Assembly: GCA_910589315.1 (NCBI GenBank)
Contig: CAJUTB010000008.1
Location: 11,609-75,608, forward strand
From: an uncultured Oscillibacter sp.
GTDB lineage: Bacteria; Bacillota; Clostridia; Oscillospirales; Oscillospiraceae
Direction: 5' to 3'
Length of the DNA: 64,000 nucleotides
Part shown: one piece after another, positions 1 through 8,711 of the stretch
Layout: each line of letters starts with the position of its first letter
Position numbering within the stretch: the first letter of the stretch is position 1
Notes under the pieces: generated by a model
Seen by the model: only the letters and a program-made list of their open reading frames with translations
What the model was told of the DNA's origin: nothing
Database searches by the model: none
Position numbers and translations under genes: made by a program

Positions 1-550
1 CCATAACGGCGTTTATGACGGTGTTAAACCGCTTGTAGAGCGGGAACAGCATAGAGCCAAGCGTAGCCCAGATGAGGTTTCCGGTGGCGGCACAGCCCGC
101 CATGATGACCGCAAAGGCAAGGATGGAGGGGACATGGAAGCCATGGGGGAGGATGTAGCCGGAATATGCTGCAATTCCGAGGCTCATGATTTTGACGTTG
201 AGGAATTGCAGAAGAAATCCGTTGATGTACGTCAGGGGTTTTGTTTCGCCGCCGCTGGAATCTCCGACCTTGCGGACCAGGGTTTTATAGGCGAGGTAGA
301 GGATGTAGGCCGCGCCGACGTATTTGGCGTAGGGAACGATCTGGGGGACTAATTCTCCAAGGACGGCGCAGCCGAAGCCGCAGATCAGCATAATGGAGAG
401 GAGGCCGCTCCAGATGCCGTAGATGAGCGGCAGGCACCGCCGGAAGCCGAATTTACTGGTACTGCTTAACAGGAGGATGTTATTGGGTCCAGGCGAAAAG
501 GTAGTGGCGCAGGCGTAAGCGGCGAGTTCCAAATAGATGGACACTGGCAT
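1..550 (-). CDS. LysE/RhtB-family amino-acid exporter, 3' end beyond the window
   Basis: Partial minus-strand gene: the ATG is at 550 and the frame is open for 183 codons to the left edge. The protein begins with a hydrophobic helix, then the motif FSPGPNNILLL typical of LysE/RhtB exporters. Further hydrophobic segments follow (GIWSGLLSIMLICGF, YVGAAYILYLAYKTL and NGFLLQFLNVK). The family exports amino acids such as lysine, threonine or homoserine through the cytoplasmic membrane, but the substrate cannot be read here. The spacing to ribU is occupied by a dispersed repeat, so the gene probably has its own promoter or reads through from the repeat. Family call good, substrate unknown. Confidence 0.8.
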   Translation of the reverse strand, partial: MPVSIYLELAAYACATTFSPGPNNILLLSSTSKFGFRRCLPLIYGIWSGLLSIMLICGFGCAVLGELVPQIVPYAKYVGAAYILYLAYKTLVRKVGDSSGGETKPLTYINGFLLQFLNVKIMSLGIAAYSGYILPHGFHVPSILAFAVIMAGCAATGNLIWATLGSMLFPLYKRFNTVINAVM

Positions 551-658
551 GGTGATTCCTTCTTCCTTCGGAATTGTTTGGGACTTTACACCGCTAAATA
601 CTAGCACATCCTCTATTCAGCGTCAAGAGAAATATCTTTTTCATTGCTTTCCAGCAGT

Positions 659-947
659 GGGGGGGACGCGCCTTGCGGCGCGGGCGCGAAATTGCTATTT
701 GCAATAGCTGGTCCAAAATAGAACCCCCCATTTTCTTTTCTCTGGCAAGAGAAAAGAAAACGGGCCGTTCACGGTCCAAAAGAAAAGAGCGTTTGTGAGG
801 ACTGGTGGAAGACTTTAGACGGGTGGACCCTAAACGAGAAGTCCAATTCGACTTGTCTCTGCGCCGAACCCCGCTGCCGCTGCTGCGGTGCTTGGGGTGG
901 GCCTCTGCACCCGCTCGTTTTTTTCAACCGCCATAATTGCCAAAATT
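659..947 (+). repeat. Dispersed structured intergenic repeat, copy A
   Basis: First of five related copies. Read on the plus strand it holds successive inverted repeats: CGCGCC/GGCGCG (667-682), GCTATT/AATAGC (694-708), a 13-bp perfect stem TTTTCTTTTCTCT with a 4-nt loop (731-760), GGGCCGT/ACGGTCC, and a GC-rich tail near 868-920. It lies between ribU (downstream side) and the LysE gene (upstream side), both on the minus strand, so the repeat is antisense-oriented to local transcription. Boundaries are judged by comparison with the other copies. Confidence 0.85.
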
Positions 948-957
948 AGTTATCTAA

Positions 958-992
958 AAAAACAGCGTCTGTCAAATTGACAGACGCTGTTT
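958..992 (-). terminator. Rho-independent terminator of ribU
   Basis: Inverted repeat AAACAGCGTCTGTCA / TGACAGACGCTGTTT just beyond the ribU stop. On the minus strand the stem is followed by a run of seven T. Confidence 0.9.
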
Positions 993-997
993 CTAAC

Positions 998-1693
998 TCA
1001 AACTTTCTCTGCTAAAACCAACAGCAAAAACACAAATGTGATCAAAAGTGCCAGAGAAAACATCAAAAATCCTGCGTTGATCCGTCCACTGGCTCCTGCC
1101 GTTGTCTGTGACTCCGGTGCTAACCGCGCCTTTCGCAGTGCGCCTACAACCGGCTTATAAAGAAGCAGAGTCAACGCCATATTCAATCCGCCCTTAACCA
1201 GATTAAACGGCAGAAACAGCGTCGGAAGCATCGCCGCTACTACAGGACGTTCCACTTCCATATAAATCGGCGTAATCAAATAGTTCCACAGCAGCATTAC
1301 CCCAACCAATGTCACGACACCCACAGACAACCCAATTACCGCACCCTTCCGCGTATGTACTTTCCGATATACAAACGCCGCCGGACACGCAAACGCACAA
1401 GCCGCCAGCGCATTCATAATACAGCCCATAATTCCGGTATCACTTACCGTAAACAGCTCGATCAACGCAACAACAATCGAGACCGCCGCCGCTGAAACCG
1501 GTCCAAACAAAAAACCACAAATTGCTACGACAACGCTCTTAATCTCCATTTGCAAAAACATCACTTGCGGCAGTATCTTGCTCAAAAGCATTGCCAAATA
1601 AGTCAGTGCCGTCAGCATGGCCAGGGAAGACAATTTTCGGACATCCAGTTTCGACCGTGAGACAGGAATTACATTTGCATCCAATTGAGACAT
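998..1693 (-). CDS. ribU: ECF transporter substrate-binding S component, riboflavin type (RibU)
   Basis: Integral membrane protein of 231 aa with about six hydrophobic segments. It has the ECF S-component pattern: an N-terminal helix starting KLSSLAMLTALTYLAMLL, then MEIKSVVVAICGFLFGP, and a later PFNLVKGGLNM segment as in RibU. It captures riboflavin and works with a shared EcfA1A2T energising module, which is not in this window. The start at ATG 1693 is preferred over GTG 1711 because AAGGAG lies nine bases before it. An FMN riboswitch and a promoter lie directly upstream, which supports riboflavin rather than another vitamin. The transcript ends at the terminator immediately after the stop. 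Confidence 0.9.
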   Translation of the reverse strand: MSQLDANVIPVSRSKLDVRKLSSLAMLTALTYLAMLLSKILPQVMFLQMEIKSVVVAICGFLFGPVSAAAVSIVVALIELFTVSDTGIMGCIMNALAACAFACPAAFVYRKVHTRKGAVIGLSVGVVTLVGVMLLWNYLITPIYMEVERPVVAAMLPTLFLPFNLVKGGLNMALTLLLYKPVVGALRKARLAPESQTTAGASGRINAGFLMFSLALLITFVFLLLVLAEKV

Positions 1694-1799
1694 AGAAAAA
1701 CACTCCTTCACAAACTTGAAACACCCTCAATTCTTTGACTTCTCCAAGGTGATCAAGCAGCAAAGAAGCGCGCAAAAACACGCCGTTCCCGCCGTATTC

Positions 1800-1918
1800 A
1801 TCTTCTTCCATCCAGACTGTAACTGTTGGTCCCGGAGTCGCACCGGGTCAGCGGATGCAAACGCATCCGGTCGCGGACTATACCGCCAGTGGGGAATTTC
1901 ACCCCGCCCTGAAGACAA
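1800..1918 (-). ncRNA. FMN riboswitch (RFN element)
   Basis: On the minus strand the leader has all the conserved RFN blocks: TCTTCAGGGCGGGGTG, AATTCCCCACTGGCGGTATAG, GTCCGCGACC, GACCCGGTGCGACTCCGGGA, CAACAGTTACAGTCTGGATG and the closing GAAGA. FMN binding would lower ribU expression. The variable arm GGATGCGTTTGCATCC forms its own small hairpin. It is placed about 110 nt before the ribU start. Confidence 0.95.
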
Positions 1919-1941
1919 AGTATGCAGTTGTTTCTGTTCCT

Positions 1942-1970
1942 AGTATAAGCGATTGCTGTGGAAAATGCAA
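1942..1970 (-). promoter_or_regulatory. Promoter of the FMN riboswitch-ribU transcript
   Basis: On the minus strand: -35 TTGCAT (1965-1970), 17-nt spacer, -10 TATACT (1942-1947), directly upstream of the riboswitch. A DnaA-box-like sequence (1957-1965) overlaps the spacer and -35. Confidence 0.7.
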
Positions 1971-2165
1971 CCCCTTTTTATCTACAGCTCTCAAAAATTA
2001 TCATAACCTTTTCCTCTTTTCCATCTTGTGAAATGAAACGGGAACAATATCCCCTTACATTGCGAATCAAACAATAATTGAAAACAAATATATTCTAATT
2101 ATATTTAATATAGTATTGCCTACACTTTCTTTTTTTGTTATAATTATGAAGACATACTATGCAAA
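1957..2165. other. Candidate oriC segment upstream of dnaA
   Basis: Contains two sequences one base from the DnaA box TTATCCACA: TGTGGAAAA (1957-1965, reverse orientation) and TTATCTACA (1978-1986). About 100 bases rich in A+T follow (around 2060-2160), suitable for unwinding. Gene direction diverges here (ribU leftwards, dnaA rightwards). No perfect DnaA box was seen, so this is an inference from site similarity and context. Confidence 0.5.
2116..2144 (+). promoter_or_regulatory. dnaA promoter
   Basis: -35 TTGCCT (2116-2121), 17-nt spacer, perfect -10 TATAAT (2139-2144), about 45 nt before the dnaA start. Confidence 0.65.
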
Positions 2166-2190
2166 TTTATAAAGAGAGAGGTGCTTCCGC

Positions 2191-3510
2191 TTGAATTCCG
2201 TAACCGATATCTGGGAAAACGTCCTCCGGCAGCTTCGGGGGACTCTCTCCGAAACCACCATCTCCACCTGGTTCGACGAATTGTCTATTGTCAATATCCG
2301 GGGAAACACCTGCTTTCTCCACTGTCCCAACGACTTCAAAAAGGGATACATTGAATCCCTCTTTCTCAGCAACATCAAAAACTCTCTCCATGACATTTTC
2401 TCCATGGATTTCGAGGTCAAAATTCTCGACGACGACGGCCTGATTGAATTTCAGGGCGGCACTGCGCCCCAGCGGCAGTCTGACCGGTTCACGTCCGCCG
2501 AATTTACCTTCGAGACCTTTGTAGTCGGCCCCTCCAACAAGCTTGCCCACGCCGCTTCTATGGCCGTTGCGGAGCATCCCGCCCAGAATTACAACCCCCT
2601 TCTGATCTACGGCGATTCCGGGCTAGGCAAAACCCATCTTCTGAACGCAATTGCCAACGTTATCCGAAGAAACGATCCAAAAGCAAAAATTGTTTACGTC
2701 AAAGGTGACGATTTCATCAACGAATTCATTGAACTGATTCGCGCCGGGCGCGGCAGCGAATTTCGCGCCAAATACCGGCAGGCGGACCTTCTTCTGGTGG
2801 ACGACGTGCAGTTTGTGGCCGGCAAAGATCAGGTGCAAAACGAGTTTTTCCATACGTTCAACACCCTTTACGAATCCGGACGGCAGATCGTCCTGACCTC
2901 CGACCGGCCCCCGTCTGAGATGACGCTCCTGGACGACCGCCTTCGGACCCGTTTCGAATGGGGTCTTCTGGCAGACGTAAAACCGCCGGATTTTGAAACC
3001 CGTCTTGCCATCGTCAAGAATAAAGCGGCCCTGCTGGGTATGGAACTGCCGGACAAAATTGCAGTTTATGTTGCCCAGAACGTCACGGCCAACGTCCGCC
3101 AGCTGGAGGGTACGATCAACAAAATTCTTGCTTACAAGGACCTGCTTGGAAATGAAACAGACGAAGAAGTAGTCACTCGCGCCATGAAGGACATCCTGAA
3201 GGACAGCAACGAATACATTCCAACGCCGGAATCGATTCTTTCCTATGTCAGCCGTTATTATAATGTAGACGAATCCGTAGTCCGGGGCCAGCAGCGCAAC
3301 CGTGACGCCGTGACTGCCCGGCAGATCGCTATGTATCTGATTCGGAGCATGACCAGCCTTTCTCAAGAGAATATCGGCCGCTATTTTGACAACCGCGACC
3401 ATGCCACCGTTGCGTATTCTCTTACCCAGGTAGAGAAGAAAATGAAAAAAGACTCGGCCTTTGCCGAGGTTGTAAAAGAGCTGAAAACCAATATCAATTC
3501 CCGACACTGA
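2191..3510 (+). CDS. dnaA: Chromosomal replication initiator protein DnaA
   Basis: AAA+ ATPase of 439 aa, normal for Firmicutes. It binds DnaA boxes at oriC, unwinds the origin and loads the helicase. Domain I is residues 1-80. Walker A is GDSGLGKT (141-148) and Walker B LLLVDD (about 199-204). The C-terminal helix-turn-helix carries the signature DNRDHATV. The start is TTG at 2191, placed nine bases after AGAGAGG; no better ATG exists in frame. It heads the co-directional replication cluster. DnaA-box-like sites lie on both sides, consistent with autoregulation and a split origin. Confidence 0.98.
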   Translation: MNSVTDIWENVLRQLRGTLSETTISTWFDELSIVNIRGNTCFLHCPNDFKKGYIESLFLSNIKNSLHDIFSMDFEVKILDDDGLIEFQGGTAPQRQSDRFTSAEFTFETFVVGPSNKLAHAASMAVAEHPAQNYNPLLIYGDSGLGKTHLLNAIANVIRRNDPKAKIVYVKGDDFINEFIELIRAGRGSEFRAKYRQADLLLVDDVQFVAGKDQVQNEFFHTFNTLYESGRQIVLTSDRPPSEMTLLDDRLRTRFEWGLLADVKPPDFETRLAIVKNKAALLGMELPDKIAVYVAQNVTANVRQLEGTINKILAYKDLLGNETDEEVVTRAMKDILKDSNEYIPTPESILSYVSRYYNVDESVVRGQQRNRDAVTARQIAMYLIRSMTSLSQENIGRYFDNRDHATVAYSLTQVEKKMKKDSAFAEVVKELKTNINSRH

Positions 3511-3517
3511 TCTTTCT

Positions 3518-3725
3518 TTTTCCACAATCCATAGCGGAAAAAGAAAAACACAGTGTTAAAAAAATTCTCTCCGCCAAAGAACGCGGAAAAACTACCAATT
3601 TCTCCACAACCTGCCGTGGAGGCGCAAAACCTTGCAAATACGCTCTTTTTTCTTTTTTTCAACATCTTTTTGCTCTACGTCTACTTTTTCTAAAAACAAT
3701 TATTCATTTTATATTTTTAGAAAAA
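3518..3725. other. dnaA-dnaN intergenic region: DnaA-box-like sites and AT-rich inverted repeat
   Basis: The 350-base gap between dnaA and dnaN holds two single-mismatch DnaA boxes, TTTTCCACA (3518-3526) and TTCTCCACA (3600-3608). It also holds a 12-bp perfect AT-rich inverted repeat, TTTTTCTAAAAA / TTTTTAGAAAAA (3685-3696 and 3714-3725), with a 17-base AT loop. A small hairpin TGTCCGT/ACGGACA follows near 3735-3753. This could be the unwinding arm of a bipartite origin or a weak dnaA terminator. Confidence 0.45.
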
Positions 3726-3860
3726 CAGACCCTGTCCGTCTCTCACGGACACTTCTTTGAACAAGCCTTTCTTGATTACAGAGCGTATACCGTTTCATAC
3801 CTTAAAATCTACGCCGCGCCGCCGCCTGGTGAAGCGCGAAGACGACGGAGGTTCTCTTGA

Positions 3861-4991
3861 ATGAAATTTACCTGTGAAAAAGTTTTGCTGCAAAATGCAA
3901 TTTCTACCGCTGGCCGCGCAGTAGCGCAGAAGAGCTCCATTCCCGCCCTGGAGGGAATCCTGATCCGCGCATCCGGACAGGAACTCATATTCTCCGGCTA
4001 CAATATGCAGACCGGCATCCGGACCCGGCTTTCCGCAAACGTTGTGGAAGAAGGCGAAATCGTTGTCAGTTCCCGGCTGTTCAGTGAGATTATCCGAAAA
4101 ATGCCGGATGATGTGGTAACGTTCTTTGTAAGTGAGCGCATGACGGTTCACCTGAGCTGCGGTGCGGCGGATTTTGAGATCTCGGGACTCTCTGCGGCGG
4201 AATATCCGGATCTGCCGGAGGTGGAGGACGAATATTCCATCCGGATGGACCGGAAGATCCTGAAAGAGATGATTGAAGAAGTGGCTTTCGCCGTTTCGAC
4301 AAACGAGAGCCGCCCGATTCATACGGGAGCTTTGTTTGAGGTTGCAGACAATTCTCTGACAATGGCGGCTGTAGACGGTTTTCGTCTGGCTGTCCGGCGG
4401 GAACCGCTGGAGAAGGTAGAGGGCGGCGAATTCTTCTTTGTAGCCCCTGGACAGGCGTTGAATGAAGTAAAAGGCATTTGCGGAGAGAGCAAAGCAAGCG
4501 GCGATGAGGAAACCTCTGCGTCTGTCACGCTGGGCAAACGGCATATCCTGTTTGCGGTTGGAAACACGGAATTGATCTGCCGCCGTTTGGAAGGAGAATT
4601 TTTGGACTACCGGAACGCAATCCCAAAGAATAACCCAATTTCCGTGACCGTGGAGACCAAAGACCTGATCGGAAGCATCGACCGGGTTTCGGTCATGATT
4701 TCTGAGAAGCTGAAAAGTCCCGTCCGGTGTGTGTTCGACCATGATAAGATACTGTTGTCCGCTAAAACGGCGACAGGCGACGCGAAGGACATATGTTCGA
4801 TGACTGGAGACGGCGGCGGGCTGGAAATCGGCTTTAACAACCGCTATTTGATGGAAGCTCTACGGTATGCGCCGACGGACAAAGTGCGGATTGAATTGAA
4901 TACCAGCGTATCGCCCGCGCTGATTCTGCCGGTGGAGGACGACGGAAGATTTTTGTATATGGTTCTTCCGGTTCGTCTGAAGGCAAATTAA
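3861..4991 (+). CDS. dnaN: DNA polymerase III beta subunit (sliding clamp)
   Basis: 376-aa ring-forming clamp that tethers DNA polymerase III and many repair proteins to DNA. The N-terminal MKFTCEKVLLQNAISTAGRA and C-terminal LPVEDDGRFLYMVLPVRL stretches are typical of DnaN, and the length fits the three-fold repeated clamp domain. The ATG is preceded by GGAGGTTCTCTTGA. It follows dnaA in the standard origin order and is followed within 50 bases by the S4-domain gene, so transcription probably continues through recF. Confidence 0.98.
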   Translation: MKFTCEKVLLQNAISTAGRAVAQKSSIPALEGILIRASGQELIFSGYNMQTGIRTRLSANVVEEGEIVVSSRLFSEIIRKMPDDVVTFFVSERMTVHLSCGAADFEISGLSAAEYPDLPEVEDEYSIRMDRKILKEMIEEVAFAVSTNESRPIHTGALFEVADNSLTMAAVDGFRLAVRREPLEKVEGGEFFFVAPGQALNEVKGICGESKASGDEETSASVTLGKRHILFAVGNTELICRRLEGEFLDYRNAIPKNNPISVTVETKDLIGSIDRVSVMISEKLKSPVRCVFDHDKILLSAKTATGDAKDICSMTGDGGGLEIGFNNRYLMEALRYAPTDKVRIELNTSVSPALILPVEDDGRFLYMVLPVRLKAN

Positions 4992-5041
4992 ATGGTTTTT
5001 CCCGGGAAAAGTTTTGATTTTGGTGAAAAAAGGAAATGCTT

Positions 5042-5263
5042 ATGGTAGGAAAAGAGATTCCAATTCACACGGAATTCATTAAGCTGCAAGACCTGCTGAA
5101 ATATGCCAACGCCGTGGAGAGCGGCGGTGCGGCAAAGGAGCATATCCAAGCTGGAGAAGTAGCGGTCAACGGCGAGGTTTGTACGCAGCGGGGAAAAAAG
5201 CTGCGCCCCGGCGATCAGGTGACGTTCAACGGCGCGGCCTATACGGTGTCCTATGCAGGTTGA
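5042..5263 (+). CDS. rlbA: S4-domain RNA-binding protein (YaaA/RlbA type)
   Basis: Small protein of 73 aa almost entirely made of an S4 RNA-binding domain: IKLQDLLKYANAVESGG, then the beta-hairpin VAVNGEVCTQRGKKLRPGDQV. Proteins of this type lie between dnaN and recF in most Firmicutes and are thought to bind ribosomal RNA. The ATG at 5042 is chosen over 5036 because AAAGGAA then sits at proper distance. The last 11 bases overlap recF, so translation is probably coupled. Confidence 0.9.
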   Translation: MVGKEIPIHTEFIKLQDLLKYANAVESGGAAKEHIQAGEVAVNGEVCTQRGKKLRPGDQVTFNGAAYTVSYAG

Positions 5264-6359
5264 CCGCTTGGAGTTGGAAGGCTTTCGGAACTATGAACGG
5301 CAAACGGTGGCGTTTGATTCCAAGTGCAACGTGATCTGGGGCGAAAATGCCCAGGGAAAGACAAACCTTCTGGAAGCCATTGTCTATCTCTCCTGCGGCC
5401 GGTCCCCCCGAACGCGGACTGACCGGGAGCTGATTGGTTTTTCCAAGGATGGAGCGCGTCTGGTGGGACAGATAGCCGCCAGAGGAAGGGATTTCCGAAT
5501 TCAAGCGGATTTCATGCGGGGACGGCGACGGAAACTGTGGGTGAATCAGGTTCCGGCAAAAACGGCCGCAGTGCTCAGCGAGGTCTACAACACGGTCTTG
5601 TTTCGTCCGGAGGACCTATTCTTAATCCGGGAGGGGGCCGCGGTGCGAAGGCGGTTTATGGACAACGCGCTTTGCCAGCTGCGTCCCCGGTATGCGTCCG
5701 CACTGTCGGCATATAACCGGGCACAGGAACAGAAGATCCGAATTCTGAGAGACTCGGAAGACCGGCCCGCCCTCCTGGATACCCTGCCGGAGTTCAACCA
5801 GCAGATGATTCGTTACGGCGCGGTTTTAATCCATTACCGCCAGCAATTTGTGAAGCGGCTGAACGAATATGCCGCCGTTCATCACTGGGAATGCTCCGGC
5901 GGACGGGAGCGGCTGACAATTGACTACCAGACAGTTTCCAGCGTAAAGAATCCGTCGGCGGAACTGCCCGTTGTAGCTGGAGATCTGCGGCGGCATATGG
6001 ATTCCCATCAGGCGGCGGAACAGGCCAGCCGGTTATGCCTCTCGGGTCCTCATAAGGACGACCTTCTGGTAAAGATCGACGGGCGGGAAGCAAAGACGTA
6101 CTCCTCCCAGGGCCAGACCCGCACCGCCGCTCTGGCGTTGAAACTTGCAGAGCGGGAAATTTATAAAAACGTATCCGGCGAATATCCGGTATTGCTCCTG
6201 GACGACGTTTTGAGCGAGCTGGACCCAAAGCGGCAGGATTTTGTATTGAACCGCATTGCCGGAGGGCAGGTGTTCATTACCTGCTGTGAGGAGGACCGCC
6301 TGGCGACCCTGCTGGGCGGGCAGGTGTTTCACGTGGAACATGGGAAAATCACCTGTTAA
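5253..6359 (+). CDS. recF: DNA replication and repair protein RecF
   Basis: 368-aa SMC-like ATPase that helps load RecA at single-stranded gaps. Walker A is GENAQGKT (30-37). The ABC-type signature region lies around SSQGQTRTAALALKLAE and Walker B is LLLDDVLSELD. The start overlaps the end of the S4 gene. The final codons (…VFHVEHG…) contain a ParB-binding parS site on the DNA (6325-6340), so the 3' end carries a second function. Length and order are ordinary for Firmicutes. Confidence 0.97.
   Translation: MQVDRLELEGFRNYERQTVAFDSKCNVIWGENAQGKTNLLEAIVYLSCGRSPRTRTDRELIGFSKDGARLVGQIAARGRDFRIQADFMRGRRRKLWVNQVPAKTAAVLSEVYNTVLFRPEDLFLIREGAAVRRRFMDNALCQLRPRYASALSAYNRAQEQKIRILRDSEDRPALLDTLPEFNQQMIRYGAVLIHYRQQFVKRLNEYAAVHHWECSGGRERLTIDYQTVSSVKNPSAELPVVAGDLRRHMDSHQAAEQASRLCLSGPHKDDLLVKIDGREAKTYSSQGQTRTAALALKLAEREIYKNVSGEYPVLLLDDVLSELDPKRQDFVLNRIAGGQVFITCCEEDRLATLLGGQVFHVEHGKITC
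6325..6340. promoter_or_regulatory. parS site inside recF
   Basis: TGTTTCACGTGGAACA. Its reverse complement TGTTCCACGTGAAACA fits the Firmicutes ParB/Spo0J consensus TGTTNCACGTGAAACA exactly. It lies in the last 35 bases of recF and is translated as FHVE. Confidence 0.85.
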
Positions 6360-6399
6360 AAGGTTTTTCATTGAATTCTATGAAGCTGGAACGAATATT

Positions 6400-6666
6400 A
6401 TGTATCTTCATTTGGGACAAAACGAAATCATTTACGAACGCCGGGTGATCGGTATCTTCGATTTGGATAAATGCAGCTATGAAAAGCGGACGAGGGAGTA
6501 TCTGGCAAGGGTGGAAAAAGAAGGCGTGGTGCTGGACGTTTCCGGCGATCTGCCCCGGTCCTTCGTCGTGTGCGACCACCCGTATCACCAGCAGATTGTA
6601 TATCTCTCCCAGCTGAACTCTGGAACGCTGCAAAAGCGGGCGGAGGGCCTGGAAACGAATTTCTAG
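6400..6666 (+). CDS. remB: DUF370 family protein, RemB/YaaB type
   Basis: 88-aa protein beginning MYLHLGQNEIIYERRVIGIFD, the typical start of DUF370 proteins. In Bacillus the paralogue RemA is a DNA-binding activator of biofilm genes, and RemB (YaaB) is encoded between recF and gyrB exactly as here. The ATG at 6400 is selected by homology; upstream in-frame starts lie inside recF and lack a ribosome binding site. The ribosome binding site of the chosen start is weak (GGAACGA), suggesting read-through or coupling from recF 40 bases earlier. Confidence 0.85.
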   Translation: MYLHLGQNEIIYERRVIGIFDLDKCSYEKRTREYLARVEKEGVVLDVSGDLPRSFVVCDHPYHQQIVYLSQLNSGTLQKRAEGLETNF

Positions 6667-6746
6667 AGGCTCGGGGCTGTTTTTAGATAGATGGAACAAT
6701 CCACGGCGGTTTCATCCTGGAACTGCCGCTGTAAAAGGAGAAGAAT

Positions 6747-8696
6747 ATGAGCGAAAACGAAATCCTGCAATCCACAGCAGTCGATGCGGAAAATGATTAC
6801 AACGCATCGGAAATTCAAGTGCTGGAGGGCCTGGAGGCCGTTCGGAAACGGCCTGGTATGTATATTGGGTCCACGTCGTCCTCCGGTTTGCATCATCTGG
6901 TATATGAAATCGTCGACAATGCCATTGACGAGGCCCTTGCGGGCTACTGTACCGAGATTCTGGTTCAGATCAACGAAGGGGATACGATTACGGTTGTGGA
7001 CAACGGACGGGGTATCCCGGTAGATATTCAGGCCCAGACCGGAAAACCTGCCCTGGAAGTGGTCTATACCATCCTCCATGCGGGCGGTAAATTCGGCGGC
7101 GGCGGATATAAGGTCTCCGGCGGACTTCACGGCGTGGGCGCGTCGGTGGTCAACGCGCTTTCCGAGTGGCTGACGGTCCAGGTGCATAAGAACGGCGAAA
7201 TTTACGAGATGAAATTCTCCCGCGGGCAGATTACCCAGGAGATGAAAGTGGTTGGAAAGACCGATCATACCGGCACTACGGTAACGTTTAAGCCGGACCC
7301 GGAGATGTTCGAGGATACGGTTTATAATTACGACACCCTTCATACCCGAATGAGGGAGGAGGCGTTTTTGAACGCCGGCCTTCGGATTAACACCGTGGAC
7401 AAACGCCCCGGCAAGGAACAGGAAGACTCGATGTGCTATGAGGGCGGCATTCGGGAGTTTGTCACCTGGCTCAACAAGAACAAGGAGCCTCTGCATGAAG
7501 GCGTGATCTATATGTCCGGTCAAAGGGAGGACTCCGTTGCGGAAGTGGCCCTTCAATACAACGACGGTTATAACGAAATGATTCTTTCTTTCGCCAATAA
7601 CGTGCATACTCCGGAAGGCGGTATGCATGAGGAAGGGTTCAAGCGCGCGCTGACGACTGTTTTGAATAACTATGGCCGAAAGACCAAAATGCTCAAGGAT
7701 GACGAAAAGGTTTCCGGCGAGGACTGCCGGGAAGGCTTGACCTGCGTGATTTCCGTCAAGCTCACCGACGCCCAGTTCGAGGGCCAGACAAAGGCAAAGC
7801 TGGGCAACTCCGAAATTCGGACTCTGGTGAATAACATTGTAGCGGACCGGCTGGACACTTTCCTGGAAGAAAACCCCCAGGTGGGACGCATGATTCTGGA
7901 TAAAGCCCTGACGGCCAGCCGCGCACGGGAGGCGGCCAAAAAAGCGCGGGAATCCATCCGGCGCAAGACGGCTCTCGGCGGCGCAGCCATGCCGGACAAG
8001 CTCCGGGACTGCAATGAAAATAACCCCGAACTGACTGAAATCTACATCGTCGAGGGCGACTCCGCAGGCGGTTCCGCCACCCAGGGACGGGATTCCCGCT
8101 TTCAGGCGATTCTGCCGCTCTGGGGCAAGATGCTGAACGTCGAGAAGGCCAGAGCCGATAAGGTGTATGGAAACGATAAGCTCCAGCCGGTCATTACCGC
8201 GCTGGGCGCGGGAATTGGGGACGAATTCGACGCGAACCGGCTTCGTTATCACAAAGTAATTATCATGGCGGATGCCGACGTGGACGGTTCCCATATCCGG
8301 ACGCTGCTGCTGACGTTTTTCTTCCGCTTTATGCGGCCTTTGATTGAGCAGGGGTATGTTTATTCCGCCGTACCGCCGCTGTTCAAGCTCACCCGCGGCA
8401 AGACGACCAGGGTTGCCTATGACGAGCCGGAACGCGACCGGATTTCTGCTGAAATGCGGGGCGGAAATCCAAATGTGAAGGTGGATATCAGCCGGTTTAA
8501 GGGCTTGGGCGAGATGAATCCCCATGAGCTTTGGGAGACCACCATGGACCCGGAGACGCGGACGCTGCGCCGGATTACTCTGGACGATGCGGTTAAGGCC
8601 GACGAGACGTTTACCATTCTCATGGGTGAAAAGGTGGAACCCCGGAAGGAGTTCATTGAGAAAAATGCCAAGTACGTGGTGAACCTGGACTATTAA
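6747..8696 (+). CDS. gyrB: DNA gyrase subunit B
   Basis: 649-aa ATPase subunit of gyrase, which introduces negative supercoils with GyrA. Visible motifs: GHKL ATPase EIVDNAIDEALAG and VDNGRGIP, the HAGGKFGGGGYKVSGGLHGVG loop region, TOPRIM EGDSAGGSA, and the metal-binding DADVDGSHIRTLLL. The length matches the short Gram-positive form. The ATG follows AAAGGAGAAGAAT. It is separated from gyrA by an extra unknown gene, which is unusual; normally gyrA follows directly. Confidence 0.98.
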   Translation: MSENEILQSTAVDAENDYNASEIQVLEGLEAVRKRPGMYIGSTSSSGLHHLVYEIVDNAIDEALAGYCTEILVQINEGDTITVVDNGRGIPVDIQAQTGKPALEVVYTILHAGGKFGGGGYKVSGGLHGVGASVVNALSEWLTVQVHKNGEIYEMKFSRGQITQEMKVVGKTDHTGTTVTFKPDPEMFEDTVYNYDTLHTRMREEAFLNAGLRINTVDKRPGKEQEDSMCYEGGIREFVTWLNKNKEPLHEGVIYMSGQREDSVAEVALQYNDGYNEMILSFANNVHTPEGGMHEEGFKRALTTVLNNYGRKTKMLKDDEKVSGEDCREGLTCVISVKLTDAQFEGQTKAKLGNSEIRTLVNNIVADRLDTFLEENPQVGRMILDKALTASRAREAAKKARESIRRKTALGGAAMPDKLRDCNENNPELTEIYIVEGDSAGGSATQGRDSRFQAILPLWGKMLNVEKARADKVYGNDKLQPVITALGAGIGDEFDANRLRYHKVIIMADADVDGSHIRTLLLTFFFRFMRPLIEQGYVYSAVPPLFKLTRGKTTRVAYDEPERDRISAEMRGGNPNVKVDISRFKGLGEMNPHELWETTMDPETRTLRRITLDDAVKADETFTILMGEKVEPRKEFIEKNAKYVVNLDY

Positions 8697-8711
8697 GGAC
8701 GGTTTGTATTT

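Noticed and set aside
594..779. Small reading frame beginning MDRERPVFFSLAREKK in repeat copy A and similar frames in other copies
   Set aside because: The similarity follows from conserved hairpin DNA. Copy E, with a longer stem, loses the frame, and no ribosome binding site precedes it.
1716..1943. Open frames across the FMN riboswitch
   Set aside because: They lie entirely in a conserved structured RNA and have no ribosome binding site.
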